A stretch of DNA of 64,000 nucleotides, from assembly GCF_029392815.1 (NCBI RefSeq), contig NZ_CP113942.1, positions 496,001 to 560,000 on the forward strand. The letters are read 5' to 3'. Within the stretch, counting starts at the first letter, position 1. Every line of letters begins with the position of its first letter. The stretch is from Bifidobacterium sp. ESL0682. GTDB taxonomy: Bacteria; Actinomycetota; Actinomycetes; Actinomycetales; Bifidobacteriaceae. The translations under genes were made by a program, and so were the position numbers. The notes beneath the pieces are model-generated. The model did not search any database and was not told where the DNA came from. It worked only from the letters and a program-made list of their open reading frames with translations. Positions 25,624 to 34,979 of this stretch are shown in pieces.

Positions 25624-27540
25624 GTGTCTGATCCGCGAACGACGAAACATTGGGTCATCAAGGTCAATGGCTCCACGAAAGTCGATGTCGGTCCCGGCGA
25701 AAACGTCGAGATTGGGCGGAGGCCCTTGCGTCCGCTTGCCAATGATGGGCGTCATCGCCTGGAGATAGACGACAAGACCCGTTCGATGTCGAAGCGTCAC
25801 GCGGTGTTCACCGTCGCCGACAATGGCGGTGCTTCGGTCACCGATCTCAATTCCACCAACGGGTCGTATGTGGTGGATGACAAGGGCTTGCGCCGGCTCA
25901 AGGCCAATCAAGATTTCATTCTTCCGGATTCGCCAGTTCGTCTGCAGTTTGGTGATGTGCCTGTCGATTTTGTGCGTATCGACGTCGAGGAAAAAGCTGA
26001 AGACAATCATCTGGTTACCGATTTGTTCGATTACGCGTTGAGTGGTGCGCAAAACCCCGATATCGAACCGGACATGGCCGATATGTCGGTTGATGACATT
26101 TTGAACTTGCGCGCCGGCGAGCCCACAACGGCCTTTAGCGCGGCTGATGTCGCCAACCGTCTGCAATCCGCTTCCGCTGTTGGCACAGGGCATGGTGATG
26201 GGCAGCTTTCGCAAAGCGCCCAGCCTGAACAGGGCAACGCTAATAACGCAGATAATAAAGACGTTAAGGACTCCGAGGTAAGTGACGAAAAGGAACCCGG
26301 GGAAGGTGCCGTTGAAGGTGCCGTTGCCAACCCTGCAGAAGCGACTGTAAACGATGAAATCAATCATGCGGTGGATCGTATCTCGCTCAATGTAATGGCC
26401 GCCTCGGATGCGCAGTCTGGCGATGGCAAGGCACGCGATTTGTTCAAGGACGCGATGGAAAGCGAGTTGGAAAACCATTCTGCGCCTGCTGGAAACGGTG
26501 GGGAAGCGCAGGCGATGCAACGGTCCCAGGCTCCTTCCTCTGCAGTCTCCCAATCTCAGGATTCCGCTGATTCATCAGCCGATTCTCCGGTGCAGGCGGC
26601 GCAGAGCGAGTCGGGAGTGCAGCGGGTCTCGTTGCCTTCGCGTCGAGGCGATGGGCAGAATAGTCAGACTTCTTCTCAACTGGTTCAGCAGGAGAATGCG
26701 GTTCGCCCTGCTGGTGTACAGCAAAGTTCGATTCAATCTGTTGGCCTGCCACAGGACTCGGTTCAGTCTGCTGGCTCACAGCAAGGTCCGGTTCAGTCTG
26801 CAGATGTGCAGCAGAAGATTCGTAATGGCGGTTCAATTGCTGTCACAGGCCAAGCCTCTGCGTCTGGTCGTATTTCAGGCTTGAACGGCAATGTCGAACG
26901 TGCCTCCGAGCGCAACACCGATAATGTAACTGCCAACGCCAACCAGCCAATGAATATGAGTGGCAGCGTAAGCGGCAACGAGCAATCTGCTGAGAAGTTC
27001 TCTCGCTCAGGTTCCGACAGTGCAGTATTCGTTCCCATGGATAAAGATCCTCGCCCAAATGGCAGTAGGCCAGTGAGTACGCAAAACATGACTCCGGCTG
27101 GCAATATCCCAACCAATGAATCTTCCAAAGCAAGTGATGAGGAACGCAACAAGTTCATGCGGCCCGTGGTGCGCGACATGGGTTCCTCGCCGGTTTCCGG
27201 AACTTCTGGCCTTGATGAGACACAGGCGTTCAAGCCGACGTTCGAGCCTGGTTCGGTTTTTGAAAAGGTGTCGAACGGTGAATTCGATCAGAAGGCGCCC
27301 GAGGTCGAGATCGAGGGCATGAGTTCCGATGATGCCAAACGGACTACCGATTTTTCCCAGCAGTTCGAGATGGCAAAGCATCCGGAGCTGCTGCCGTTCC
27401 TGGCGATGAATCCTTCATTATATGACGATTTGTATGAATGGCTTTCGGCGGTGGGCAACAACGACATCGACACCGCGCTGGCCGCCAATTCCGGCTATGT
27501 CGAATATCGTAAACAGGTTGCGGAGGGACGCGAACAATGA
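25624..27540 (+). CDS. FHA-domain protein with C-terminal variant leucine-rich repeat
   Basis: The GTG start at 25624 follows GGGGAGG. The 638-residue protein has an N-terminal forkhead-associated domain (about residues 8-120: GENVEIGRR, SMSKRHAVF, TDLNSTNGSYV), which binds phosphothreonine and implies control by Ser/Thr kinases. Residues of about 130-570 are disordered and Ser/Gln/Ala-rich; near 350-400 a 15-residue Gln-rich unit is repeated about four times (QQENAVRPAG, QQSSIQSVG and so on). The last 55 residues (HPELLPFLAMNPSLYDDLYEWL) match the variant leucine-rich-repeat block seen in bifidobacterial proteins. It overlaps the next gene by 4 bp (ATGA), so the two products probably work together. 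Confidence 0.75.
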   Translation: MSDPRTTKHWVIKVNGSTKVDVGPGENVEIGRRPLRPLANDGRHRLEIDDKTRSMSKRHAVFTVADNGGASVTDLNSTNGSYVVDDKGLRRLKANQDFILPDSPVRLQFGDVPVDFVRIDVEEKAEDNHLVTDLFDYALSGAQNPDIEPDMADMSVDDILNLRAGEPTTAFSAADVANRLQSASAVGTGHGDGQLSQSAQPEQGNANNADNKDVKDSEVSDEKEPGEGAVEGAVANPAEATVNDEINHAVDRISLNVMAASDAQSGDGKARDLFKDAMESELENHSAPAGNGGEAQAMQRSQAPSSAVSQSQDSADSSADSPVQAAQSESGVQRVSLPSRRGDGQNSQTSSQLVQQENAVRPAGVQQSSIQSVGLPQDSVQSAGSQQGPVQSADVQQKIRNGGSIAVTGQASASGRISGLNGNVERASERNTDNVTANANQPMNMSGSVSGNEQSAEKFSRSGSDSAVFVPMDKDPRPNGSRPVSTQNMTPAGNIPTNESSKASDEERNKFMRPVVRDMGSSPVSGTSGLDETQAFKPTFEPGSVFEKVSNGEFDQKAPEVEIEGMSSDDAKRTTDFSQQFEMAKHPELLPFLAMNPSLYDDLYEWLSAVGNNDIDTALAANSGYVEYRKQVAEGREQ

Positions 27541-30500
27541 GTGACACGAAGCAGGCAGCGAGCGGTATCGAGCGCATGCGCCAATGGTATGACAGCTACC
27601 GTAGTGGGCTCGTTCCCTCGCCTTTGGAGGATGTCAGGCAACTGACCGCCCAGCTTGATTTGACCCATGCCCACCCCTCGGGCATCGCCCAACTTTTCGC
27701 CAGTGGTCACACCACGCTTGATTCCATGTTCCGCGATGCGGGCATGCTGCGCGCGGCGGGCCGTCACCTTGAACGTGTGTTGGAAGACGAGGCCGTTAAG
27801 GCACGTGCCGCCGGTGTGGCCGAGCTTTCGCTGGTTGTCGGCGTTGCCGGATGGAAGGGCAACTCTGTGCCAGTGTTGCTGTATCCGGTTGAAGTACAAC
27901 GCAAGCCGGATGGCCGTGAGACCGATGCCACCATACGATTCACCGGTCATGTGAGCCTCAACCCTGCATTTACTACCGCGATGCACGAGCAGCATATCGA
28001 TATCGATGAATCTGCCTTGTTCGATGGCAGGAATTATGCCAGCGGTACTCCCGACACCTCTTCGGTGTTCACCGCCATCATTGACGAAGTCAAACCGGTA
28101 CTTGCCGATTTCGACATCGAACGCAACATCGTGCTGGGTTGCTTTATGGACCCCTCCACCAAGATGCTTGCCGAGGGTCGCCACATCATCGATGCTTTGG
28201 AAAAGAAGCCCAGCGGCAATGCCACCCTTGATGCGTTGGCGGGCAACAGCGATGCAGTCAGCGCGCTGAAAGACAGCAAACTGGCAGTGTATAGCCCCTT
28301 CGATTCCGACCCTCATAGCGAGCACGAAGCCGGGGATGTCGATAATGTGGTTCGTTATGCGGCGAATATGGCGGCGTTGGGCCACTCGCTGTTCGTCGAC
28401 GATGCCGCAGGTACCGATACCGCGCAAATCTCCGCCGCCATCGCTTCGCGTTGCATCGGCGAGGGGAAGACCGTGCTGTATGTGCCTGGCGTCGCAGAAC
28501 AGAAGAAACGGTTCACGCACGTCATGGAATCCCACCGCTTGGGCAACCGTGTCATCGACATGGCCGATCCCAAGGGGGCGCAACAGATTGATCAGGAGCT
28601 GATTGCGGCTGTAGGCTACCAACCGGGTGCTTCGGTGGCACGTTTCGATCAGGTTGCCGACGAGTTGGTCGGAGTGCGCTCGCGACTGACCCGCTATCTT
28701 GGAGACCTGCACGGGGTGAGCAAGGAATGGGGCGTTTCCGCCTACCAGACCATCCAGAACCTGGCCAGTATCTCGGCGATGCCGACTCATCCGGCCACCC
28801 ATGTCCGCCTTTCCAAGGAAACCGCACGTGCCATCGCTCCGCACATGGAGGATTGGACCAAGAAGCTGCGTGAGGCCGGCCGGTACGGCGAATTCACCAT
28901 CGGTCCGGAAGACACCCCGTGGTTCGGAGCGTCGCTGTTCTCCAATGACGATGCTGTTGCGGCCTACCAGAACGTCGAGAACCTTCTGCAACGCCTGCTG
29001 CCCGCCACTCGTGAGCAGGTGGCATCTGTCGCGGAGACCTGCGGCTTCCCAGTGCCTAACACCGTTAAGGAATGGAGCCGTCAGGTCACGGTGCTGAAGA
29101 ATCTGCGCCGCGTGCTCGATGTTTTCCAGCCTGAGATCTTCGAACGTGATATCGACTCGATGATTGAAGCCAGCAAGCCTAAAGCACAGCGCAAGGCAGA
29201 GGGCAGCAGCATGGGCTTCTGGGAACGTCGTCGGCATGTCAAAGAGGCTAAGGGCCTGCTCCGTGCCGGTTCTCAGGTGGAAGATCTGCACGATGCATTG
29301 CAGGTCGTCGCCAAACAATCCGAGCAGTGGCATGAGATTGTGCCTCACGGCGGTTGGCCGGTGCTGCCGCCCAAGCTTGACTCCATTGTGGAAACGCAGG
29401 AATCCCTGATGCGGGGGATTACCGCGCTCGATGCCGTGCTGGCTACCACTGTCGCCGGCGGCGATCTTGAATCCGTCGATTTGGGCCAGCTCGAAGAACG
29501 ACTGAAGCTGCTTTACGCCGACCGCAAGTCGCTGGACACATTGCCGGGCCGTGCCTGCCTGGAACGCGATTTCCATTCCATCGGACTCGATGCGCTGATT
29601 GAAGATCTGCGTACTCGTCGGGTGACTGTTGATGCAGTGGAAGGCGAACTCCAGCTTTCCTGGTGGACCACGGTTTTCGAGGACATCGTGCGTTCCTCGG
29701 CCATCATCTCCAATCAGGACGGCTCCGCGTTGCAGTCCGCCGCCGATCGTTTTGTGCAGGTAGACGTGGACCATGTTAATTCCATCGGCCCCATGATCGA
29801 TCAGGAATCGATGCGTCGTCTGTGTGATCTGCTCTTCTCCCATACCCAGGAAGCCAATCAGCTGCACACGCTTTTGGCGAGCAATGCCCGTGTGCCGTTG
29901 AGCCGTATCGTCCGTGAATATCCGCAGATTCTCGGTGCGGCCAAACCGGTGATTATGGCCACGCCTTCCACTCTGGCTGTGTTGAGCGATCCCGCGCCGT
30001 TGGCCGATGTTGCTATCATCGATGCCGCCTCGCACTTGCCGTCTCTCGAGTTGCTCGGTATTGTCAGCCGCGCCAAGCGTGTAATCGTCATTGCTCACCA
30101 GTCCACCATCACCTCTGAGGCGTTGAAGGCTTTGGTCGCTTTGCTGCCCAAAGTCACGGTCGATGCTCGTCCGGTGTGCCGCGATCCGCGTCTTGCCTCC
30201 TTCCTTGCCACGCAAGGTTACGGCAGCGTGCCCAGGAATGTAGCTACGGAAGCCATGCAGGGCAGAACGCGTTTCCACAGGGTCGAAGCCAATGGTGTGC
30301 CGGTGCTTGCCACAGGTTTGGTCGAAAGCAGTCAACAGGAGATTGACGAAGTCATCGCCATCATCAAGAGGCGTGCTGCCAGTTTCACGGTTGTACCGAC
30401 CGGTTATCTGTTGGCAGTGGTCACGCTGACACCGGTGTTCCGCACCAGGCTGGGCGCCGAGCTGAAGTCGCTTGCTAGCAAGAACGAGGCGATGGGTCGG

Positions 30501-31154
30501 TTCCTGCGCCATGTTCGTCTGGTCGACATCGATGAGGTGGCCGGCATTCGTTCCACTGATGTCATCCTTTCGCTCTGCTTCGCCAAAACGTCCCACGGTC
30601 GTCTGCTCCAGCAGTTCGGTGCGCTCGAAGGCGAAGGTGGCGACGGCAAGCTGCTTGATGCGCTCGCTTTGGCTGATCGCAATCTTGACATCGTTTCCGC
30701 TTTCGGATCGGAAGACATGGAAGACGACCGTCTTCATCAGTCTGGGCCGAAGCTGTTGAAGGTCATGCTTCATTGGGCAGAGCATCTGGGCAAGGAAGTA
30801 GTACGCCCTTCGGTGTCGCTTAAGGGAGACAATGTTCTCTTTGACGATCTTGCCGATCGCATTCGTGCTCGTGGGCTCAAGGTGGCTGCCAATTATGGTT
30901 TCGATGGTGGTGCCTCCATTCCTCTTGTCGTCGGTTTGAAAGACAAGCCTTTCTCATTGGCGGTGATGACCGATAACGCGCAGTTCATGGGCATTCAGTC
31001 CACTCGCAAGCGTCATCGTGTCCTTCCGCAGGATCTTGAGTCGTTGGGCTGGTCGGTGATCACGGTCTGGAGCGTTGCTGCGTTCGTTAACCCGGATAAG
31101 GAAGTCGATCGTATCGTCGCCCGTATCAGTGACATGTATCGTGAGGTCCGCTGA
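27537..31154 (+). CDS. Large superfamily-1 helicase-like protein, probably catalytically inactive
   Basis: The 1,205-residue product has the layout of large actinobacterial SF1 helicases with a C-terminal nuclease-like domain, but the key residues are gone. Where Walker A (GxxGTGKS/T) should be, near residue 284, it reads DDAAGTDTAQIS, without Lys. The Walker B region near 827 is VAIIDAASHLPS instead of a DEAS-type box, and the following motif is AHQSTITS rather than GDxxQLPPT. In the last 110 residues the Vsr/DUF559 pattern RxRxxxLExLGWxVxxxWS survives as RHRVLPQDLESLGWSVITVW, yet the metal-binding acids of the upstream strand (IDLAV...ECDG) read IPLVV...MTDN. A scaffold or DNA/phospho-signalling role with the FHA protein is inferred. 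It overlaps both neighbours. Confidence 0.6.
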   Translation: MSDTKQAASGIERMRQWYDSYRSGLVPSPLEDVRQLTAQLDLTHAHPSGIAQLFASGHTTLDSMFRDAGMLRAAGRHLERVLEDEAVKARAAGVAELSLVVGVAGWKGNSVPVLLYPVEVQRKPDGRETDATIRFTGHVSLNPAFTTAMHEQHIDIDESALFDGRNYASGTPDTSSVFTAIIDEVKPVLADFDIERNIVLGCFMDPSTKMLAEGRHIIDALEKKPSGNATLDALAGNSDAVSALKDSKLAVYSPFDSDPHSEHEAGDVDNVVRYAANMAALGHSLFVDDAAGTDTAQISAAIASRCIGEGKTVLYVPGVAEQKKRFTHVMESHRLGNRVIDMADPKGAQQIDQELIAAVGYQPGASVARFDQVADELVGVRSRLTRYLGDLHGVSKEWGVSAYQTIQNLASISAMPTHPATHVRLSKETARAIAPHMEDWTKKLREAGRYGEFTIGPEDTPWFGASLFSNDDAVAAYQNVENLLQRLLPATREQVASVAETCGFPVPNTVKEWSRQVTVLKNLRRVLDVFQPEIFERDIDSMIEASKPKAQRKAEGSSMGFWERRRHVKEAKGLLRAGSQVEDLHDALQVVAKQSEQWHEIVPHGGWPVLPPKLDSIVETQESLMRGITALDAVLATTVAGGDLESVDLGQLEERLKLLYADRKSLDTLPGRACLERDFHSIGLDALIEDLRTRRVTVDAVEGELQLSWWTTVFEDIVRSSAIISNQDGSALQSAADRFVQVDVDHVNSIGPMIDQESMRRLCDLLFSHTQEANQLHTLLASNARVPLSRIVREYPQILGAAKPVIMATPSTLAVLSDPAPLADVAIIDAASHLPSLELLGIVSRAKRVIVIAHQSTITSEALKALVALLPKVTVDARPVCRDPRLASFLATQGYGSVPRNVATEAMQGRTRFHRVEANGVPVLATGLVESSQQEIDEVIAIIKRRAASFTVVPTGYLLAVVTLTPVFRTRLGAELKSLASKNEAMGRFLRHVRLVDIDEVAGIRSTDVILSLCFAKTSHGRLLQQFGALEGEGGDGKLLDALALADRNLDIVSAFGSEDMEDDRLHQSGPKLLKVMLHWAEHLGKEVVRPSVSLKGDNVLFDDLADRIRARGLKVAANYGFDGGASIPLVVGLKDKPFSLAVMTDNAQFMGIQSTRKRHRVLPQDLESLGWSVITVWSVAAFVNPDKEVDRIVARISDMYREVR

Positions 31155-31354
31155 TGGCTTACGATCCCCATCGCCGCTCGCCACGCGTCCACAAGCGCGT
31201 GGTGCGCGAAGGCAATGAGCGTTTCGATGTCGATGGCGCTGATTTTGACCCGTCGGACCGACGCCCACAGGGCAGCAAACAACACGACGATGACAGCCGG
31301 ATTCTGCGTGAGCTACCGCCGCATTGGGGCATCTTCAGCGAGCGAGATCAATAG
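31154..31354 (+). CDS. Small acidic/basic hypothetical protein
   Basis: The 66-residue product MAYDPHRRSPRVHKRVV... ending in LPPHWGIFSERDQ has no recognisable domain. Its ATG shares a base with the TGA of the helicase-like gene (TGATG), strongly suggesting translational coupling and a role in the same complex. It is charged, without a signal peptide or membrane segment, and is closed by a terminator. Confidence 0.65.
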   Translation: MAYDPHRRSPRVHKRVVREGNERFDVDGADFDPSDRRPQGSKQHDDDSRILRELPPHWGIFSERDQ

Positions 31355-31397
31355 ACTGGAGCAGTAAGGCAAGCAAAACCTGTATGTTTCTTGATGC

Positions 31398-31437
31398 GAA
31401 AAGGTGATGGCTTTATCAGGCTGTCACCTTTTCTCGT
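31398..31437. terminator. Terminator after the FHA-helicase operon
   Basis: CGAAAAGGTGA and TCACCTTTTCTCG form a long stem in a convergent interval. It may also serve the minus-strand SAF gene. The remaining bases to 31599 are T-rich on the plus strand, with no gene. Confidence 0.65.
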
Positions 31438-31599
31438 ATCATCCCTTTTGCCCTCAACTTTGCTGCTGTCTGCCCATCTGTCATCTTTTATTACCGTTGC
31501 TATAACATTTTTTCTTCGCGTTATCCTTCCTTGTTTGTCTTTACTATCACGTTCTCGTCCACCATTCTTTCTTTGCCGACACTTTGCGCCATTCATCAT

Positions 31600-32418
31600 T
31601 CATAATTTGGCAGCCATAATGGGCATCCGCTCCTGCACCGCCATGATGCGTGCCGCGTCTTGTGGAGGCATGGCAAGCTGAGCAGTGGTGATTCCGCCAT
31701 CGTTGCGATGAGGGTTGCCCGTCACTGTCGCTTGAGGTGCCAGTGTGCAGGTTTGGCCTGTCGATTCCATGGGTGACGTTTCAGTACCGGCATCGTTCCC
31801 CTCTATATCACCAGTATCGATCGGCGATTGGCCGCTTTCGGATTCGTCGCTTGAGGCATTGTTTACCAGCGTTGGGCTCGCCGGATCTGTCGCGCTGGTA
31901 GGCTGCTGGTGCTGTGCTTGTGGAGCTATCGGATTCGGCACGGATTCGCATCCTGCACTGCCGACCAATGAGACGTTATCGCCGACAATCAGTGAGGATT
32001 GTGAACCGGTCACCCGTACGTCGATGACGGTCAGACCGTGCGCGATCACTGGGGAAGCCCGTGCCATCGGCTTGGAAATGATACCGCCTGAGTCGATATC
32101 GACCTGTGCCACCAATCCGTCCACGGCTTTTTCGGAAGTGAACAAAGCCGATAGGGCTGGACTGTCGTTGACCTGGACAAGGTGCACGTCGTCGCTACGA
32201 ATGGTGTGGCCACGTTTGATGGCATGGACGGTGGCGACTACGGTTTTGGTGGCCATGCTGCTCGTCAAGGATTGCAATGCGAAAAACACTGCGAGTCCGG
32301 CGCACAATGCCGCCGATACGGTGCGCAGCTTTCGCATGTCACGTCGCTGTTTGAGCGTCGGCTTACGTCCCGTGCCGATCTTGCTGCCGATATGAAAAAG
32401 GTTCATCATGTGTACCAT
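31600..32418 (-). CDS. SAF-domain (CpaB-like) membrane protein
   Basis: The 272-residue protein (start 32418, or the nearby Met at 32406) has a basic cytoplasmic head (KPTLKQRRDMRKLR), one membrane helix (VSAALCAGLAVFFALQSL) and a SAF domain (KRGHTIRSDDVHLVQVN, AQVDIDSGGIISKPMA) as in the pilus-assembly protein CpaB/RcpC. The C-terminal third is a Pro/Ser/Asp-rich linker. No tad/flp pilus genes are nearby, so a role in pilus biogenesis is only a family-based suggestion. Confidence 0.65.
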   Translation of the reverse strand: MVHMMNLFHIGSKIGTGRKPTLKQRRDMRKLRTVSAALCAGLAVFFALQSLTSSMATKTVVATVHAIKRGHTIRSDDVHLVQVNDSPALSALFTSEKAVDGLVAQVDIDSGGIISKPMARASPVIAHGLTVIDVRVTGSQSSLIVGDNVSLVGSAGCESVPNPIAPQAQHQQPTSATDPASPTLVNNASSDESESGQSPIDTGDIEGNDAGTETSPMESTGQTCTLAPQATVTGNPHRNDGGITTAQLAMPPQDAARIMAVQERMPIMAAKL

Positions 32419-32689
32419 GATGAACCAAGATTAAAAATTTCCGCGTCCAAAACGACTACTGTGGTCGAACGCTATGGCTTATGCACATCTGAGGCGTGTG
32501 GCAGTGTACATCCGCAAAAGTTATTCACATTGCAAATTCCCTACGATATCCAGTGGATGCAGGTGTAGGCAATGAATAAGAATTATGAAGAACACACGCT
32601 TTGCCAAGCTCAATGGGTTCAGTATCCGGCTTCAAGCGAGAATGAATCGAATCCATCGAGAACGCCATTCGTATAAACCTATTCGAGGG

Positions 32690-32893
32690 TCACTTTTCGG
32701 ACGAAGAGGATGATCCGCCCTTGTCGGTGCGATAGAAACCGTGCCCCTTGAACTCGATGGGTACCGCCGAATAGACCTTGCGCACCTGTTCCTCGCCGCA
32801 TTTCGGGCAGATGGTGATGGGGTCGTCGGAAAATGACTGCTGCTCAGTGAAATCGTATCCACAATTCTTGCAACGATAATGATAGGTAGGCAA
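32690..32893 (-). CDS. FmdB-family zinc-ribbon protein
   Basis: A TTG start is chosen at 32893: GGAGGG lies four bases upstream and the encoded sequence then begins PTYHYRCKNCGYDF, the normal FmdB N-terminus (MPTYxYRC). The frame is also open from ATG 32938, but that adds 15 non-conserved residues. The 67-residue product has two CxxC pairs (CKNC, CPKC) for one zinc and a Ser-rich tail. The family's function is unknown; it is commonly next to the 5-formyl-THF cyclo-ligase gene, as here. Confidence 0.8.
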   Translation of the reverse strand: MPTYHYRCKNCGYDFTEQQSFSDDPITICPKCGEEQVRKVYSAVPIEFKGHGFYRTDKGGSSSSSEK

Positions 32894-33119
32894 CGGTCCC
32901 TCCAACAAAAGTAAAAACTCAACGATTGAACTGTTCATATCCTAGTCCCAGCCCTGACGCTCGTTCGTCACTGGTGAAGATATTGCTGCTCATACAGCTT
33001 GGGAAATATATCGAGATGCGAAGCGCGAGGAGTGATCAAACGTGCAATATATTTGCGATCTGGCCCATGAGCAAAGGAAATCACGTTTCAGCGATTTTTC
33101 ATGAATTGCTACGTGTAAA

Positions 33120-33869
33120 TCAGTTTGCAGAGCCATTGATGGCTAAGTTTTTCTTGGATATGCCGATGATTCGTTTGTCTGTCACCACGGCATCCACAGG
33201 AATATCGTGTGATTCACGTGGCACGGCCCCATATTGGTCGATGAATTCCCAATCCCAGCACACTCCGATTTTAAGCGCATCAGGACGGCAGAACCCGAGA
33301 ACCTGGTCGTACCAGCCGCCACCGCGCCCCAATCGCAGGCCGTCAAGGTCGATGGCGAACGCGGGAATGAACACGATTGTTGCCTCTTCGATGGCTTGTG
33401 CTCCAAGGACTTTTCCATAAGGTTCCTTGGGCCGCAATCCGCCTGCAGCGTTGCGAGGCATCTCCTGCAAGCCGTTTTCGCCTGAGTATTCGCTCCATCC
33501 GATATCTCGTCCACGGCCAAGTCTGGGCACCAGTACCCGCAGTTCTTGGCTCAGCAGCCACTCCAGCAACGGCAACGTCGGCACTTCCGTTCCCATTGAA
33601 ACGTATGCCGCCACGCTAGCTCCTACGGACAATGAAACATTGCATCGATCGCCGTTCGCAGCGTTCGCTTCGGTGTTCGTGTCAGACGGGAATGCGTCCG
33701 TTGCGTGCTTGCCATGGCTGACCAGTTTTTGTACTTGGTTCATCAACTTTTTCCCGGCCTCGGTGCGTTCTGCCTCGCCTACCGTCTTACGTCTGGCTAT
33801 GGCAGCGCGGCGCATGCGAGTTTTGCACTCTTTTACGGTCAAGTCAGTTTCGTTTTCCATGTCTTCCAT
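33120..33869 (-). CDS. 5-formyltetrahydrofolate cyclo-ligase
   Basis: The enzyme converts 5-formyl-THF to 5,10-methenyl-THF using ATP, returning the storage folate to one-carbon metabolism. The 249-residue protein contains the family signature LGRGGGWYDQVL and the earlier blocks KTRMRRAAIARRK and IPAFAIDLDGLRLG. A poorly conserved insert of about 35 residues follows the N-terminal helix. It is transcribed toward the fmdB-like gene. Confidence 0.9.
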   Translation of the reverse strand: MEDMENETDLTVKECKTRMRRAAIARRKTVGEAERTEAGKKLMNQVQKLVSHGKHATDAFPSDTNTEANAANGDRCNVSLSVGASVAAYVSMGTEVPTLPLLEWLLSQELRVLVPRLGRGRDIGWSEYSGENGLQEMPRNAAGGLRPKEPYGKVLGAQAIEEATIVFIPAFAIDLDGLRLGRGGGWYDQVLGFCRPDALKIGVCWDWEFIDQYGAVPRESHDIPVDAVVTDKRIIGISKKNLAINGSAN

Positions 33870-33943
33870 GCTACTAGCCGTGGGTGGTGCGGCTTTTTGA
33901 AAAATGGTTGCCCGAGTTTGTATAAAAGTAATGTGCGTACGCG

Positions 33944-33949
33944 TACTAT
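33944..33949 (+). promoter_or_regulatory. -10 box for leaderless acetyltransferase gene
   Basis: TACTAT lies exactly six bases before GTG 33956, with no ribosome-binding site. Confidence 0.45.
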
Positions 33950-33955
33950 GAGCGT

Positions 33956-34603
33956 GTGTCAGTATTTCGTTCGCTACGTAATGCGCTTGCGCCCAATCCC
34001 CATGCCATTGTCATGCCTCGAGAACTTATGCCACCCGATGGCGCCATACAGATTCGGCTACGGCCGATAACCGCCGAAGACGAAGCAGGCTGGAACGAAA
34101 CCAGACAGCGCAATGCGGAGTGGCTTGCGCCTTGGGATTCCAACGATCCGATGCATGGTCCGGGCCTGACGTTCAACACGTGGATTCAGCGGCAGCGTGC
34201 TGACGAGGCCTGCGGAGCCGGGGCATTCTTCGTTATCGAATATCAAATGGCCATTATCGGACAGGTTTCGATAGGTGCGATTTGCTACGGTTCGATGCGT
34301 AGCGGAAATATCGGCTACTGGGTCGATCAAGGTCACATTGGTCATGGCGTGGCGCCGCTGGCCGTGGCGATGCTTGCGGATTGGGCGATGCTCGATTCCG
34401 CCGGTCCGAGACTGCATCGTCTGGAGGTTTCCATGCTGCCGGAAAACCAGCGTTCCCGCCGTGTCGCGCAAAAACTGGATGCTCACCATGAGGGCATTCG
34501 GTTGAAGAGCATGTTCATCAACAATCAGTGGCACGATCACGATGTCTATAGCCTGCTGGCTGAGGACGCCCCGCAAGGTTTTGTGCGTCGTTTGCTTGCA
34601 TGA
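33956..34603 (+). CDS. GNAT-family N-acetyltransferase (RimJ-like)
   Basis: The 215-residue protein fits the RimJ/RimL subgroup that acetylates protein N-termini: IRLRPITAEDEAGWNETR at the start, then a GNAT core with IGYWVDQGHIGHGVAPLAVAML (acetyl-CoA loop region) and LHRLEVSMLPENQRSRRVAQKL. The GTG start is supported by a -10 element at leaderless distance. The precise substrate cannot be deduced. Confidence 0.85.
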   Translation: MSVFRSLRNALAPNPHAIVMPRELMPPDGAIQIRLRPITAEDEAGWNETRQRNAEWLAPWDSNDPMHGPGLTFNTWIQRQRADEACGAGAFFVIEYQMAIIGQVSIGAICYGSMRSGNIGYWVDQGHIGHGVAPLAVAMLADWAMLDSAGPRLHRLEVSMLPENQRSRRVAQKLDAHHEGIRLKSMFINNQWHDHDVYSLLAEDAPQGFVRRLLA

Positions 34604-34658
34604 CACGCCCGAATTACATGCGTGTAAAAAGTCACTAACACTCTCTATTCTTGGACAT

Positions 34659-34979
34659 ATGGATTATACGTGGGTGAGCAGCATTGTTGTGCTGGTCATT
34701 CTCGCTATTTTGATACTTGGCTGGCTGCCGCGGTGTACGGCGGATAGCATGAACAGGGTGGTCGAGCACCGCGAGGACAAGTATTCGCCGTCGTTGCATC
34801 TGGTTGATGAACGCAGCGGTACCAGGTTCTGCGATACCCGGCAACCTTTGTCAGGGGGTTCTCATGCATTCGGTTCAGGCAAATGCCATAGAGGGGTCAT
34901 CGGCTGCGCCGATTGCAGATTCTACAAAAGCCGCCAAAGAGCGTGCAAAGGTCGCTCGTGTCCGTCAGTTGCGTCGTGA
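34659..34979 (+). CDS. Small single-helix membrane protein
   Basis: The frame encodes 106 residues: a short head, one helix (IVVLVILAILILGWLP), then MNRVVEHREDKYSPSLHLVDE, a hydrophilic segment that looks genuinely coding. Beyond CDTRQP the sequence becomes Cys/Arg-rich and overlaps the next gene by 116 bp in another frame, which is suspicious. One or more miscounted bases in the GGGGG at 34852-34856 would either end it near 34893 or fuse it to the next gene. Function unknown; it probably forms a unit with the following membrane protein. Confidence 0.45.
   Translation: MDYTWVSSIVVLVILAILILGWLPRCTADSMNRVVEHREDKYSPSLHLVDERSGTRFCDTRQPLSGGSHAFGSGKCHRGVIGCADCRFYKSRQRACKGRSCPSVAS

Noticed and set aside
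27495-30785. A 1,096-codon open frame on the minus strand
   Set aside because: It lies antisense to the helicase-like gene and its codons mirror that gene's wobble pattern. The product is rich in His/Arg/Gly with no domain, and there is no ribosome-binding site.
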